From CBDDBX01 sp965225955 (GTDB lineage: Bacteria > Acidobacteriota > Aminicenantia > UBA2199), in assembly GCA_965225955.1 (NCBI GenBank), contig CBDDBX010000038.1, positions 51,648 through 115,647 of the forward strand: a stretch of 64,000 bases of DNA, given 5' to 3'. Both the position numbers and the translations under genes were made by a program. Shown piece by piece: positions 1-9,700 of the stretch (its first letter is position 1; each line of letters begins with the position of its first letter). Under the pieces are notes generated by a model. It made no database searches, had not been told where the DNA came from, and saw only the letters and a list, made by a program, of their open reading frames with translations.

Positions 1-291
1 TAAAAATAGATAAATAACACCAACTTATTATCTTACTGTTTACTAAAAACAAACAGGATTATTACGCAAAACTAACAGTAAGTCAATGGTATTTTGAAGA
101 AAAATTCAAAAAAACGAATGTTTTTTTAAACTATATATATTTATGTGTTATGTAAAGAATAGGAATTCTTTTGTTAAATGTATAAAATCTGATGTATTAG
201 TTGGAAGATATGTGATGTATCTGAATATATTGCGGTTATCCAGAAAAAAACAGAATGGGGAAATCTGGTTTTCTGATCAGATAAATGTGGA
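1..291. other. AT-rich stretch without a recognised gene
   Basis: This left edge is very AT-rich and has runs of A and T. A short plus-strand open frame at 143-361 could give a 72-residue product, but it has no recognisable domain and no clear ribosome binding site, and its last 70 bases are antisense to the end of the TetR gene. I therefore do not call it. No hairpin with a T-tract is obvious downstream of the TetR gene. Confidence 0.4.
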
Positions 292-930
292 CTACATCAG
301 GCCTTTTAAAAAAGATTCTATTGCCAGTTTGAAATTTGGAGTAAATTCAGGAGGGGAATAGTCCAGCTCAGCTCTCTCTATTGCAGTAAGTTGTTTATCA
401 GAAAGGTGACACATAGGGTAGAAGCCAACTGAAAGTGCCAGTTGGAGATGAATGAAGCGTCCGGCGCTCTCTTTTGTCATATCCGGGAATATTTCACTCA
501 TTCTCTGAGCAATATCACCAATATGCTCAACAATAGATTTTTTGAAACACATTATACTTTCAACTGAAGCGTTCTTTTCAAGAAAAGTAAAGAGAATAGT
601 AAAGATATCCAGCATCCTCTTCTGCCTGTTAAACACCTCAGTCCATATGTCAGTGAACTGACTTACAGAGATCTCTGAAAATTCTGAAAGAGCTTTGAGA
701 ACAGCGTCCCGCCAGTTTGATACGTCTCTTGTAAGCATTGAAAGAAAAATCTCTTCTTTATTACTGAAATATTTGTAGAGGTTGGAGCGGGTGAAATCTG
801 CTTTTTTTGCAATTAATGCAAAGGTTATATCTTCAAAACTATTGGTTTTATAAAGTTCTGCAGTAGAATCTATTATAGCTGAGATTCTCTGCTCTTTCTG
901 TTCATCACTTCTAGCTCTTGACCAGCACAT
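292..930 (-). CDS. TetR/AcrR-family transcriptional regulator
   Basis: A 212-residue one-component repressor. Residues about 12-60 form the TetR-type DNA-binding domain: a first helix, then a helix-turn-helix with the family signature (FADFTRSNLYKYFSNKEEIF-like, 'NLYKYFSNKEE' seen). The remainder is an all-helical ligand-binding and dimerisation domain that resembles TetR proteins annotated near alcohol or quinone dehydrogenases. The ATG at 930 is preceded on the minus strand by GGGAG about ten bases upstream. The gene lies 65 bp downstream of the iron alcohol dehydrogenase in the same direction. The dehydrogenase promoter carries two matching palindromes placed for repression, so this protein is the obvious candidate regulator; that link is inferred. 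The ligand is unknown. Confidence 0.88.
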   Translation of the reverse strand: MCWSRARSDEQKEQRISAIIDSTAELYKTNSFEDITFALIAKKADFTRSNLYKYFSNKEEIFLSMLTRDVSNWRDAVLKALSEFSEISVSQFTDIWTEVFNRQKRMLDIFTILFTFLEKNASVESIMCFKKSIVEHIGDIAQRMSEIFPDMTKESAGRFIHLQLALSVGFYPMCHLSDKQLTAIERAELDYSPPEFTPNFKLAIESFLKGLM

Positions 931-955
931 ACAAAAAATACTCCCGGGTTATTAT

Positions 956-984
956 AACATACCGACTGTATGAGCCGGTATGTT
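956..984 (-). promoter_or_regulatory. 9-bp inverted repeat upstream of the TetR gene
   Basis: Arms aacataccg (956-964) and cggtatgtt (976-984) are perfect inverted repeats with an 11-base centre. They lie between the end of the alcohol dehydrogenase and the start of the TetR gene. There is no T-tract after it on either strand, so it looks more like a protein-binding site, possibly autoregulatory, than a terminator. Its sequence differs from the palindromes in the dehydrogenase promoter. Confidence 0.45.
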
Positions 985-995
985 AAACTAATTTC

Positions 996-2156
996 TTATA
1001 TAGCTTTTTTCAGGATTTCAAGACTGATATCAAGGGTAAGATCCTGTGTTTCAGATAGTTTTGTTAAGCCTTTCTGTTCCAGAAGAGGAATTATCTCTTC
1101 TACTTTAGATGTATCCACACCATACTCGCTGAGTCTTGTTTTAATTCCAAGACTTTCAAAGAAAGATCTGGTTTTTTCTATAGCTGCATCAATTTTTTCG
1201 TCATTACTTCCTTCAGTTATATGCCAGACTCTCTCTGCATACTGAACCAGTTTATCTCTCTTCTTATCTCTTCTGACATCCATCATTACAGGAAGAATTA
1301 TAGATAAGGTTTTCCCGTGATCTATGCCATACATTGCTGTAAGTTCATGTCCCAGCATGTGAGTTGCCCAGTCTGAAGGAACACCTGCTCCAATCAGGCC
1401 GTTAAGAGCCATTGTTGCATTCCATACCAGGTTTGCTCTTGCATCGTAATCGTTGGGATTGTCAATTGTGTATCTGCCGACTTCGATAAGAGTCTGCATA
1501 ATACCTTCTGATGTTCTGTCCTGGAATCTGCCATCTACAGAGTAGGTGAGGTACTGTTCCATTACGTGAACGAAGGCATCTGCAACACCATTGGCAACCT
1601 GGGTTTCAGGAAGAGTAAAGGTAAGTTCAGGATCAAGAAATGAGAATACCGGGAAAGTAAGAGGACTCATAACCGGATATTTACTAGGGCCATGGCTTAT
1701 TACAGCTCCCATGTTCATTTCAGAACCTGTTGCAGGAAGTGTTACTACAGTTCCAAGAGGAATTGCTCTGCCTACTGCGGGAGGATTAAAGCCATTGTAC
1801 AGAAGAGTTTCTGCATTTCCTTCAAAACAGGAGGCAAGAGATACAAATTTTGTACCATCCATAACTGAACCGCCACCTACTGCCAGCAGAAAATCTATAT
1901 TGTGTTCTTTAACCATTTCAACGGCTTTCATAAGTGTTGAGAATCTGGGATTAGGTTCGATTCCACCAAACTCAAATACTTCGCGATTACCAAGAGAATC
2001 TTTTACTTTATCAAGAGTACCAAACTTTTTGACACTACCACCACCAAACAGAATAAGCACTTTTGCTTTAGCAGGAACCATTTTATCCAGTTCTGCCAGT
2101 CTGTTTTTACCAAAAACAATGTGTGTTGGGTTATAAAAATTAAAATTGTTCATCAT
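996..2156 (-). CDS. Iron-containing alcohol dehydrogenase (YqhD/butanol dehydrogenase type)
   Basis: A 386-residue group III metal-dependent alcohol dehydrogenase, the same length as YqhD (387) and the clostridial BdhA/BdhB enzymes. It should reduce aldehydes with NAD(P)H in the cytoplasm. Visible features are the N-terminal 'FYNPTHIVFG' opening, the nucleotide-binding 'LFGGGSVKKFG' and 'AVGGGSVMDGTK' segments (about residues 34-100), and metal-binding residues within 'ANGVADAFVHVMEQYLT' (about 190) and 'GLIGAGVPSDWATHMLGHELTAMYGIDHG' region (about 253-281). A GGAG ribosome site precedes the doubled ATG. It heads a two-gene unit with the TetR gene. The substrate cannot be told from sequence; detoxification of short aldehydes or fermentative alcohol formation are both plausible. 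Confidence 0.93.
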   Translation of the reverse strand: MMNNFNFYNPTHIVFGKNRLAELDKMVPAKAKVLILFGGGSVKKFGTLDKVKDSLGNREVFEFGGIEPNPRFSTLMKAVEMVKEHNIDFLLAVGGGSVMDGTKFVSLASCFEGNAETLLYNGFNPPAVGRAIPLGTVVTLPATGSEMNMGAVISHGPSKYPVMSPLTFPVFSFLDPELTFTLPETQVANGVADAFVHVMEQYLTYSVDGRFQDRTSEGIMQTLIEVGRYTIDNPNDYDARANLVWNATMALNGLIGAGVPSDWATHMLGHELTAMYGIDHGKTLSIILPVMMDVRRDKKRDKLVQYAERVWHITEGSNDEKIDAAIEKTRSFFESLGIKTRLSEYGVDTSKVEEIIPLLEQKGLTKLSETQDLTLDISLEILKKAI

Positions 2157-2175
2157 AAGCTCCTTTCTTAATTTG

Positions 2176-2226
2176 GAGACACTGTGTCTCTAAAACAATG
2201 TTAGGAGACGTGGCGTCTTTTGTCAA
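2176..2226 (-). promoter_or_regulatory. Promoter with two palindromic operators
   Basis: On the minus strand a TTGACA box (2221-2226) is followed after exactly 17 bases by TAACAT (2198-2203). An imperfect palindrome, gagacgtggcgtctt (2205-2219), fills the spacer. A perfect 7-1-7 palindrome, gagacactgtgtctc (2176-2190), sits at the expected transcription start. The two palindromes match at the GAGAC...GTCT positions and are 29 bp apart. This is the classical layout for TetR-type repression, and the linked TetR gene is the likely binder (inference). The dehydrogenase ATG follows with a GGAG site. Confidence 0.75.
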
Positions 2227-2445
2227 TAGAAAAATTAATTTTACTCATTATGCAGGCTGATAGATATATAAAATTTATCATCAAAAAAAATCACTCAGTT
2301 TTTCTGAATTGAAATATAAAGCAGTGAAAAGTATAACTGAAGTCCCATTAATAAGGTGTTTCGCTATATTACTTAGTTTTTAGTTAATTTATGGAACATT
2401 GTGGTAGAATATCCGTTATTTGTTCTTTCAGGAGATAAAATACAG

Positions 2446-3499
2446 ATGATTAGAAAAACTTTTATTATAGTTATTATGTTTGCTCAGGCTATTATCTGCT
2501 CAGGTAAGGAGCTCTCAGAGCTGATGAGACCTTCAGCAATTGTTCTCTTAAAAGAGAAAGTCTACATAGTCGATGGCACTCAGGTGCACTACTACTCTTT
2601 AAGTGATCTCTCTTATCTTGGGAAATTCGGCAGAAAGGGGGAAGGCCCTGGTGAATTTATCACTACAATGAACTATCCTGCCAGAATAACCGGAGGAGAT
2701 AACTGTATTATTGTTGAATCAATAAATAAACTGAGCTATTTCAGCTATGATGGAAAGTTTATAAAAGACGTAAAGAAACCACCACTTCTAACCAATATCA
2801 AGGTTGCAGGTAAAAATATGGTAGGCCGGTCAATTGTTCACTCTACAACAGCTATTTCAAGAAGCACTGTATCTCTCTATGATGGTAATCTGAAAAAAAT
2901 AAAAGATCTGTACAGTCAGGACTTTGCTGAACAGAATCTAAAAGGTAAAAGGTGGATAAATCTAGGTCAGGATTTTCTGGTATTTACAGTTGGTAATGAT
3001 AAAATTTTTGTAGAGAGAAGCCCTGAAGGTCTGCTAATTGATGTTTTCGATTTTAATGGAAAGAAACTCTATACAGTAGGAGATGGCAGCAAAGGGCTTG
3101 CAGCTGGTGAGAAAATGAGGTCAGTGCTTGAAGATATTCTGAAAAATGACCCTCAGATTCAGAAAAGAATGATGATAATGAAAAGAACCTGGAAAGAGAT
3201 GAAAAGAGGAATGAATTTCAAAGTTCCTGAATTCCTGCCGGCAATTCAGAACTTCTTTATAACCCAGGGGAAAATATATATACAGAAATCACTCATAAAA
3301 GATGGTAAAGCAGATTTTGTCATTATGGATATTAAAGGAAAGAAAATTTCTGATAAAACAATGAAGGTTTATGGCAAAGAGGCTTTTATGGCTAAAAATG
3401 ATGGGAATCAAAAGAAGTGCATATGTGGATGGTAAAGTGTACTATCTTCTTGAAAATGAAGATGATGAGACCTGGGAGTTCTACTCAGAGACTCTCTGA
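2446..3499 (+). CDS. Exported 6-bladed beta-propeller protein, frameshifted near the 3' end
   Basis: About 350 residues with an N-terminal signal peptide (MIRKTFIIVIMFAQAIICSG) and repeated short beta-strand units such as 'VYIVDGTQVHYYSLSDL', 'GKFGRKGEGPGEF' and 'KIYIQKSL', typical of secreted 6-bladed propellers of the NHL/BF3044-like group. I chose ATG 2446 because AGGAG lies 11 bases upstream; the open frame extends back to a GTG at 2401. The frame used from 2446 stops at 3435, but frame +2 continues to TGA 3497-3499 with a natural ending (VDGKVYYLLENEDDETWEFY). Removing one G from GGG at 3403-3405 restores a continuous protein (...NDGIKRSAYVDGKVYY...). This is either a sequencing error or a fresh mutation. 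Function is unknown; these proteins usually stay in the periplasm or on the cell surface. Confidence 0.7.
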
Positions 3500-3525
3500 T
3501 AAATAGAATTAAATCAATATACAGA

Positions 3526-3551
3526 ACTGCGCCTCAGCATTAAGGCGCAGT
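3526..3551 (+). terminator. Hairpin downstream of the beta-propeller gene
   Basis: A perfect 9-bp stem (actgcgcct / aggcgcagt) with an 8-base loop lies 27 bases after the restored stop. No T-tract follows directly, so it may be a weak terminator or a 3'-end stabiliser. It also lies downstream of the convergent Fur gene. Confidence 0.5.
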
Positions 3552-3604
3552 AGTACTAAGACACAGTATCATTGTAAGTAGATATATTTTTTTCATAGTT
3601 CACC

Positions 3605-4027
3605 TCATTGATTACATGTTCTGCAAAGGCCTTCTATTGAGAAAGTATGCTTCTCTATTTCACAACCTTCCAGTTCCGCATAGGAGTCTATATTTTCTTT
3701 AAAAAAACAGTGGTTTAAATGTATAACTTTTCTGCAGCTGCTACAGAAAAAGTGGTGGTGGTGCTTATCTGATGGAAAACAGAAGTAGTAGTATAGATAT
3801 CTCTCATTATTATCTGTTTTTCTCAGAATACCAGCTTCACAGAGCTCTTCCAGAATTCTGTATACTGAAGGTATTCCTGTGGTTATTCCTGCTCTTTCAA
3901 GACGGGCTCTTACTTCAAGAGGATTCAGGTAGATATGCTCTTTAACAAAGAGCTCAAGGACTGCTCTTCTTCTGGGAGTGTTTTTGAAGCCCAGGTTCTT
4001 CATATGTTCTATTGCTTTTTGGATCAT
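3605..4027 (-). CDS. Fur-family metal-dependent repressor
   Basis: A 140-residue Fur/PerR/Zur-type regulator of normal length. Residues 1-85 form the winged helix ('KNTPRRRAVLELF', 'GIPSVYRILEELCEAGIL'). The C-terminal dimerisation domain has a histidine run (HHHHFF, about 94-99), a CSSC pair (about 100-103) and a CRTC pair (about 136-139), consistent with a structural four-cysteine zinc site. Which regulatory metal or peroxide it senses cannot be decided. The gene stands alone with its own promoter. The bacteriohemerythrin and AIM24 genes upstream on the same strand might be targets, but this is only proximity. Confidence 0.9.
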   Translation of the reverse strand: MIQKAIEHMKNLGFKNTPRRRAVLELFVKEHIYLNPLEVRARLERAGITTGIPSVYRILEELCEAGILRKTDNNERYLYYYFCFPSDKHHHHFFCSSCRKVIHLNHCFFKENIDSYAELEGCEIEKHTFSIEGLCRTCNQ

Positions 4028-4055
4028 ACTTTTTCCTTAATAGAAATCGTTTCTG

Positions 4056-4084
4056 TTTATATGATTAATCGGTCCGGTTTTCAA
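4056..4084 (-). promoter_or_regulatory. Sigma-70-type promoter of the Fur-family gene
   Basis: On the minus strand TTGAAA (4079-4084) and TATAAA (4056-4061) are separated by 17 bases, 30 bases upstream of the ATG at 4027. The spacer contains cggtcc/ggtccg-like symmetry, which could allow autoregulation, but no clear Fur box is visible. Confidence 0.6.
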
Positions 4085-4165
4085 CAAATATCAGAAAAGA
4101 TTCTGTAAAGAATAATTTTATGGAATTCTGGTGTGAACTTATGAGAAAAAGGGGAGTATTGATAC

Positions 4166-4201
4166 AAAGCTGAAACCAGGATGAGTTCCGGTCTCAGCTT
4201 T
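4166..4201 (-). terminator. Hairpin after the AIM24 gene
   Basis: A 12-bp stem with one G-U pair (aaagctgagacc / ggtttcagcttt on the minus strand) follows the AIM24 stop by 14 bases. The T-tract is weak, so this may act as a terminator between AIM24 and the Fur gene. Confidence 0.5.
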
Positions 4202-4215
4202 AAAAGGGCAGATTA

Positions 4216-4908
4216 TTACTGCTGAGCCTGGAAGTAAACCTCTTCGTAAGGCTGGACAACTACAAAACCATCACCTTCAAAATACATCTGAATTGATTCT
4301 CCACTTCCTCTTCCAAGGAATGTCTTAAAAGAGACATCAGTTCTCAGCTGAGGCTGTAAATTTTCAGACCAGGCAACTGTAGCATTAGGATCAGTGGTAA
4401 CAGGGTGGCCTGAAGATACTTTGAGAGTCATTGGATCGTAATGAGTTGTTATTGCAATCATCCCTGTTCCTTCAAGTTTAATATTAAATAGACCACCAGC
4501 CATTACTGAGGTTAGTTTTTTCATGAGTTTTATATCCCATTTGATACCATCCTCAAAAGCAAGCAGATCATTACCATTTACATATATAGCTTCATTCTGA
4601 AGTTTAAGAATTGTTATCTTCTTTCCGGTATCAGCAAGATAGAGTTTACCGTTGCCTTCAGCTTTAGTCAGTTTTGTACCTTCACCAGTAAGAGATTTCT
4701 TCAGCATTTTACCTATTCCGTGTTCAAGAACACCTTCACGCTTAAACTTAATATCTCCATTATAAGCAACCATGGAACCCATTTTAGTCCATACCATACC
4801 TGAAAGATTTATCTCCAGCATCCTCTCACTTTCAAGTTCGAAAAAACCCTGTCCATGTTCTTTTTCAGCGGTTTTAGTAACAAATTCATTCAACGAATAT
4901 TTTGACAT
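4216..4908 (-). CDS. AIM24 family (TIGR00266/DUF124) protein
   Basis: A 230-residue soluble beta-rich protein with no signal peptide or membrane segment. It matches the AIM24 family by its recurrent pattern: 'GMVWTKMGSMVAYNGDIKF' (about 37-55), 'GKLYLADTGKKITIL', 'NGNDLLAFEDGIKWDI' and 'GTGMIAITTHYDPMTLKV'. The family forms tubby-like or cyclic-barrel folds and has no established bacterial biochemical role. GGAGG lies just before the ATG, and an AT palindrome (tatgatatcata, 4937-4948) sits upstream. It lies downstream of the bacteriohemerythrin gene on the same strand, 120 bp apart. Confidence 0.85.
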   Translation of the reverse strand: MSKYSLNEFVTKTAEKEHGQGFFELESERMLEINLSGMVWTKMGSMVAYNGDIKFKREGVLEHGIGKMLKKSLTGEGTKLTKAEGNGKLYLADTGKKITILKLQNEAIYVNGNDLLAFEDGIKWDIKLMKKLTSVMAGGLFNIKLEGTGMIAITTHYDPMTLKVSSGHPVTTDPNATVAWSENLQPQLRTDVSFKTFLGRGSGESIQMYFEGDGFVVVQPYEEVYFQAQQ

Positions 4909-5028
4909 AACTCCTCCCGAGTGTTTATTTGTAAACTATGATATCATAATTGAGTTCTTTTTGGTACAATCTTCTGTGTGACGAAATAAAAAAATCAGGG
5001 GATTAAATATTCCTTAATAAAAAAGTAA

Positions 5029-5427
5029 CTATCTATACTGTTCCTCAGAATTTAAAGTATCAGCATAATTCTGATCAGAGTGTAGGATGTGGTTTATCAA
5101 CCATTTCATAAGATAACCAGAGATAATATCAAAATCTGTACTATTATCCTTTTTAAATTTTTTTACAGATTCAATAAAACGCCTGTGTTCAGCCTTGTGA
5201 CTCTCCAGCTTCTCATAACCGGATTTTTTCATATACTCCTCTTCAAGCTGAAAGTGAACCTTTGAATATTTAATAAGTCTCTTAACTATCTTTCCAATAT
5301 CTTCAGAAGATCGATTCTCTCTCATAGCAATCAGACACTCGTTAGTAAGCTCCAGCAGACCCTTATGCTGATCATCAAGCTTCTTAATGCCTATAGAGTA
5401 ACTTGCTTCCCATTCTAATAATTTCAA
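5029..5427 (-). CDS. Bacteriohemerythrin
   Basis: A 132-residue four-helix diiron protein that binds dioxygen reversibly; in anaerobes and microaerophiles it is thought to store, deliver or sense oxygen. All expected ligands are visible in order: H of 'LDDQHKGLL' (about 21), H and E of 'HFQLEEEYM' (about 59-63), two H in 'HKAEHRRF' (about 78-82), and H with D in 'INHILHSDQNY' (about 113-118). It begins with the typical 'LLEWEASYSIGIKKLDDQH' opening. It is a single-domain form with no fused signalling domain. A MITE-like repeat separates it from the divergent mscS gene. Confidence 0.93.
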   Translation of the reverse strand: MKLLEWEASYSIGIKKLDDQHKGLLELTNECLIAMRENRSSEDIGKIVKRLIKYSKVHFQLEEEYMKKSGYEKLESHKAEHRRFIESVKKFKKDNSTDFDIISGYLMKWLINHILHSDQNYADTLNSEEQYR

Positions 5428-5495
5428 AATTACCTCTCAGCTCTGTTAATAAATAATTATATATCAGATATTACAAAATATGAATATTTTTACTG

Positions 5496-5653
5496 GGGAC
5501 GGTACCTAAAAATATATAATTTTTTTTTCTCATCTCTTCAAAATAGGAGTTAATTAATACGAATCAGATGTAATATTTTGAAAAATTGCTTCTTTTAAGT
5601 GCAATACTGAAAATCTGGCCTATAAAATTTTATATATTTTTAGGTACCGTCCC
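5496..5653. repeat. MITE-like repeat, copy 1
   Basis: A 158-bp AT-rich element with perfect 23-bp terminal inverted repeats that begin GGGACGGTACCTAAAAATAT. A second copy at 6614-6769 is in the same orientation, with near-identical ends and a diverged centre. No coding capacity is visible. It lies between bacteriohemerythrin and mscS. Termini starting GGGACGGTACC resemble those I recall around REP-associated or IS200-like transposase genes in other environmental bacteria (from memory, unchecked). Confidence 0.85.
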
Positions 5654-5693
5654 TGAAGTAGATTTTTAAAAGTTCAGAGGTTAATATAAGAGA

Positions 5694-6611
5694 ATGTTTC
5701 TGAATGACCTGAGTTTGTATATTAAAGAGAGTTTTGGTATGCCTCTGGATGTGCAGGAGAAGATTCTGCAATCTTTTGTAATTATTCTTGTGCTGTGGCT
5801 TATACGTTTCATTATTCTTCACTTTGTAAGGAAAAGAACTGATGACGTGAAAGTTCACTATATGTGGCGTAAAACTACTTTCTACATTGTACTGCTTCTT
5901 GGAATTCCTGCTGTAGGAAGGATATGGACAATGGGGTTCAAGTCAATATCTACTTATCTGGGACTTGTTTCTGCTGGTCTTGCTATTGCTCTTAAGGATC
6001 TTATTGCAAGTGTTGCAGGATGGGTATATATTATTGCCAAAAAGCCTATTGCTATTGGGGATCGTATTGAGATAGGAGAGTTCAGAGGGGATGTTATAGA
6101 TATAAGGCTTTTTAAATTTACTTTAATGGAAATTGGTAACTGGGTAGATGCGGATCAGAGTACAGGAAGGGTTATACATTTACCGAATCAGGTTGTCCTC
6201 ACTGAAAGCCTGGCTAACTATAGTAAAGGGTTTGAGTATATTTGGGATGAGTTACCGGTACTGGTTACTTTCGAAAGCGACTGGGAGAGGGCTAAAGATA
6301 TTCTAATGCATATTGTTGAGAAGTTTAGCGCTGTTCATGATGAATCTGCAAGAGAGAAAGTTACTAAAGCCTCAAGAAAGTTTATGATTCACTATACAAA
6401 GCTTACTCCTACAGTATATACCTCTGTTAAAGATTCAGGTGTAATGCTGACACTGCGTTATCTCTGTGAACCCAGAAGAAGGAGAGGGCAGTCACAGATA
6501 ATATGGGAAGAGATTCTCAGGAGATTTGCAGAAGAACCATCAATAGATTTTGCCTATCCAACTCAGAGATTCTACAACAACATCACCGAAGGCAAACCTG
6601 GAAAATCTTAA
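5694..6611 (+). CDS. MscS-family mechanosensitive ion channel
   Basis: A 305-residue inner-membrane protein. It has membrane segments at about residues 24-44 and 60-80 and the pore helix 'YLGLVSAGLAIALKDLIASVAGWVYI' (about 88-113), which carries the Gly/Ala packing of MscS TM3. The beta-domain motif 'PIAIGDRIEIGEFRGDVIDI' (about 119-138) and 'LPNQVVLTESLANYSKG' (about 162-178) follow. It would release solutes under hypo-osmotic stress. It is somewhat longer than E. coli MscS (286). The gene stands alone and is bracketed on both sides by copies of the same inverted-repeat element. Its stop is 2 bp from the second copy. Confidence 0.92.
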   Translation: MFLNDLSLYIKESFGMPLDVQEKILQSFVIILVLWLIRFIILHFVRKRTDDVKVHYMWRKTTFYIVLLLGIPAVGRIWTMGFKSISTYLGLVSAGLAIALKDLIASVAGWVYIIAKKPIAIGDRIEIGEFRGDVIDIRLFKFTLMEIGNWVDADQSTGRVIHLPNQVVLTESLANYSKGFEYIWDELPVLVTFESDWERAKDILMHIVEKFSAVHDESAREKVTKASRKFMIHYTKLTPTVYTSVKDSGVMLTLRYLCEPRRRRGQSQIIWEEILRRFAEEPSIDFAYPTQRFYNNITEGKPGKS

Positions 6612-6613
6612 GA

Positions 6614-6769
6614 GGGACGGTACCTAAAAATATATAGTTTTTTTTATCATATTTTTAAAATAATGGAAATTAATACCGTCAGGTTATGATATTCAAAGAA
6701 ACAATGACTTCTGGATAGAATATATAAAAATCACCATGTAAAATTTTATATATTTTTAGGTACCGTCCC
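6614..6769. repeat. MITE-like repeat, copy 2
   Basis: A 156-bp second copy with the same 23-bp perfect inverted ends; the palindrome extends a further 3 bp outward (agaGGGAC...GTCCCtct). It fills nearly the whole gap between the convergent stops of mscS (6611) and the ABC permease (6776). The ends can form a long stem, so it may also serve as a bidirectional terminator. Confidence 0.85.
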
Positions 6770-6775
6770 TCTCTT

Positions 6776-9700
6776 TTATTCGTTGCGGAGGGAGTTGGTT
6801 ATGTCGGGGGTGCAGTTTTTTGTTACTGCTCTGTTTATCCAGTAGTATCCGTTGAGTGTTATGAGAGCAATGGTGGTTATGAGGAAGATCCAGGGTATCT
6901 CTTTTCCTGAATTGAGAAGGGAGGGGAGTATTGCTATGAGGGCTGTGATTGTGCCTGCTGTTATTCCGGATATGAATGGGGTGAGGTTCTCTTTTATGAG
7001 CAGTTTTTTTATTGTTTCTATGCTGAATCCTGTTGCCATGAGGAGGGCAAGTTCGCTTTTTCTTTCATGGATGTTTCTGGTTAATACTGTGCCAATGCCT
7101 ATTGTTCCGATTATGAGTCCTAAACCTCCAAGGGCCAGAAAGATTGAGAGGTAGGTGTTCTCAATTGTGTTGAATTCAGCTAATCTCTTTGTGGTTTCTG
7201 TTAATTCACTTCCATAATCTTCAAGGTTTGATGCTAATTTTGCTTTTACGGTTTCCATTTTATCTGCAGGAAGATCGACCAGGAATAGTTCTGTTCCACT
7301 GTTTGAGGGGAAGTTTGCTACAAAGTTCTCTTCTGAGATAATGATGTTACCTTGGAAGATTGAGTTTTTAAGTCCTGCTATGAGTTTTAGTTTTATGCTT
7401 TCACCTTTTTCGTTGGTGTACTCTACTGTATCCCCGGGCTTTTTACCCAGTCCCCAGATTATAACAGTCATATCTGCTATTGCAGGAATTGATCCGTCTC
7501 TGCATCTCCCGTAAAGTGCTCTCCAGTTTCTGTTTATTTCTGGTATAGATTCATCAAAGCCGGCAAATGAGAAGGCTTCTCTTTTAAACAGCTCTTCCGG
7601 ATTGGTGGCAATTATTGTTGGTCTGCTTATTCTGTTAAGGTTAAGACAGCTTGCATCGTCTCCTTTATGGGTTCTGAACTGAAGGAAAGATGTCTTGTTT
7701 TTTTTCAGGTTTATTCCGTGAATTGAACTTTCATTGAGGTTGTATTTTATGGGAACCGAGAGTTCACCAATCATACTAAAACCTCCTGTACCGGAACTTC
7801 TCAGGTTGTCCATACTTGTGGTATGTCTGTTTGCTCCGACTGATACGATTGTAAAAACACCTGCTGCTATGAGTGCGGTTGCAGTAACGCTTCTGCCTGA
7901 ACCTGCAGCAATATTTCTCCAGCTTACTCTTTTAATAGATGGATAACTGCTTTTTGATGCTGCTACTTTCTGAAGAACTCCCCGATAGACTGCAATAACT
8001 GCACCCAGAAGCAGAAAACCAATTCCCTGGAAAATAGCAGACACATCTTTACCAAGCTGAGGTTTGAATGTTAAAGCCAGATAGAGTGCTCCACTGCTTA
8101 GGATTCCGGCTATAATAAAATTAAGGCTGATTCTTCCTTTTAATACAATAGATTTACCTGCCATTGCAGAAATAGATTGATGGCTATGCTTTTTAACAGT
8201 AAACCATATAGCCAGCAGAGCAGTTATGAAACTTACTCCAAAACCTATAATCAGAGATTCTACTCTAATATGCATATGGAGATTTGCTGTTCCCGTTGCA
8301 CCACGCCATATGGTCCCAAGGAACCAGAGAACAAGTTTATTGTAAAAAATACCCGCTACTACTCCCGGTAGTGCTCCAATGAATGCAATTAATGCTGTTT
8401 CTGTAAAAAGCACTCTTCTGATATCTGAAGGAGTGAAACCAAGTGCGAGAAGTACTCCGTGTTCTGAACGTCTCTGTTCTGCAGAAAGAGAAGCAAGGAG
8501 AGCTGTAAGAATGAGAGCAGCTGCAATTATGAAAAAGCTAAGACCCAGAAATAGTTCTCCAAAATCCACAGCTTCAGAGCCAGCAGCATGGCCTTCCTCT
8601 TTGAGAGGAACAAGTGTAAAGCCAAGTTTCAGAGGATCAATAACTGATCTTATATCTTTTATAAGTGTCTCTTTATCTGTTTTTGCAGGAAATCTCAGCA
8701 TTGTAACTCTGCCGAAGCGATTTGCCCATGCTGTTGTAGCTGTATCAAAATTGATGAATCCTTTGGGAGTGCCTTTGTACTTTTCCCAGTACTTCTCATC
8801 TTTCTGTCTGATCATTGCAAGGTCTATAGGAATTCCGGGATCCCAGTCACGACAGCTCTCTTCGTCCACTATTCCCGGGAGAATCGGCATGAGAGTACCA
8901 TCTGCAGCATAGCCACTGATATCTGTTATGGACCTTACGGTAAAAGAGAGGTCCTTTGTTTCCAGAGTGTCTCCTTTATCAGGTACAAAATATTTAAGTT
9001 TTACTTTGTCACCAGTTTTAACTCCAAGATCTTCAGCTACCCATCTGTTCAGAACCACTTCATCCTTTTTCAGCTCTTTAAGCGCCTCTGGTGGTGTTCT
9101 GAAAGCTGTTATGAAAGAGTATGGAGTGACTTTATCTCCATATTCAACTGAGTTCACAAAATAGGTGAGTACTTCCACGGGGTTCAGATGTTTGAGATTT
9201 TTTTCTATATATGAATCGATAAATATTCTTTCTGAAACTATATCTATAGAGTTATTGTTCTTCTTTAATTCAAGTGATATGTCTGCAGGTGTATAGATGT
9301 TCTTAAGGATTCCCGCAAGAACTTTAATTCCCGGTACCTTTTTGCTGTTTCCGGCAAAGAGTACTACATTGGCTCTGTTCTTCAGATCCAGTTTTTTGTT
9401 AAGCTCACTTATAGGAATAAATACAGAATATGGGGGAACCTGATTATTTCTGATGCTGAAATTACCAAAATCATCCTCACTGAGAACCTTTTTAACAGTA
9501 GCTCTGAAAGAGACATTATCTGACTCTTTGGGAGTAAGTGTCATGTCTCCGGGAATCGCATTGGGTTTTCTGATCTTAACAAGAAGTTCGTCTCCTGCAT
9601 TGAGTCCGGTTTTTTCAGCTAATCTCTGATTTATGAACACCTCATCTTCTTTTAATTCAGGAATAGAGGATTTAGCATTCCCGGCTTTCCAGAACCCGTG

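Noticed and set aside
143..361. Possible 72-residue plus-strand gene
   Set aside because: No ribosome site, no domain, and it overlaps the TetR gene antisense.
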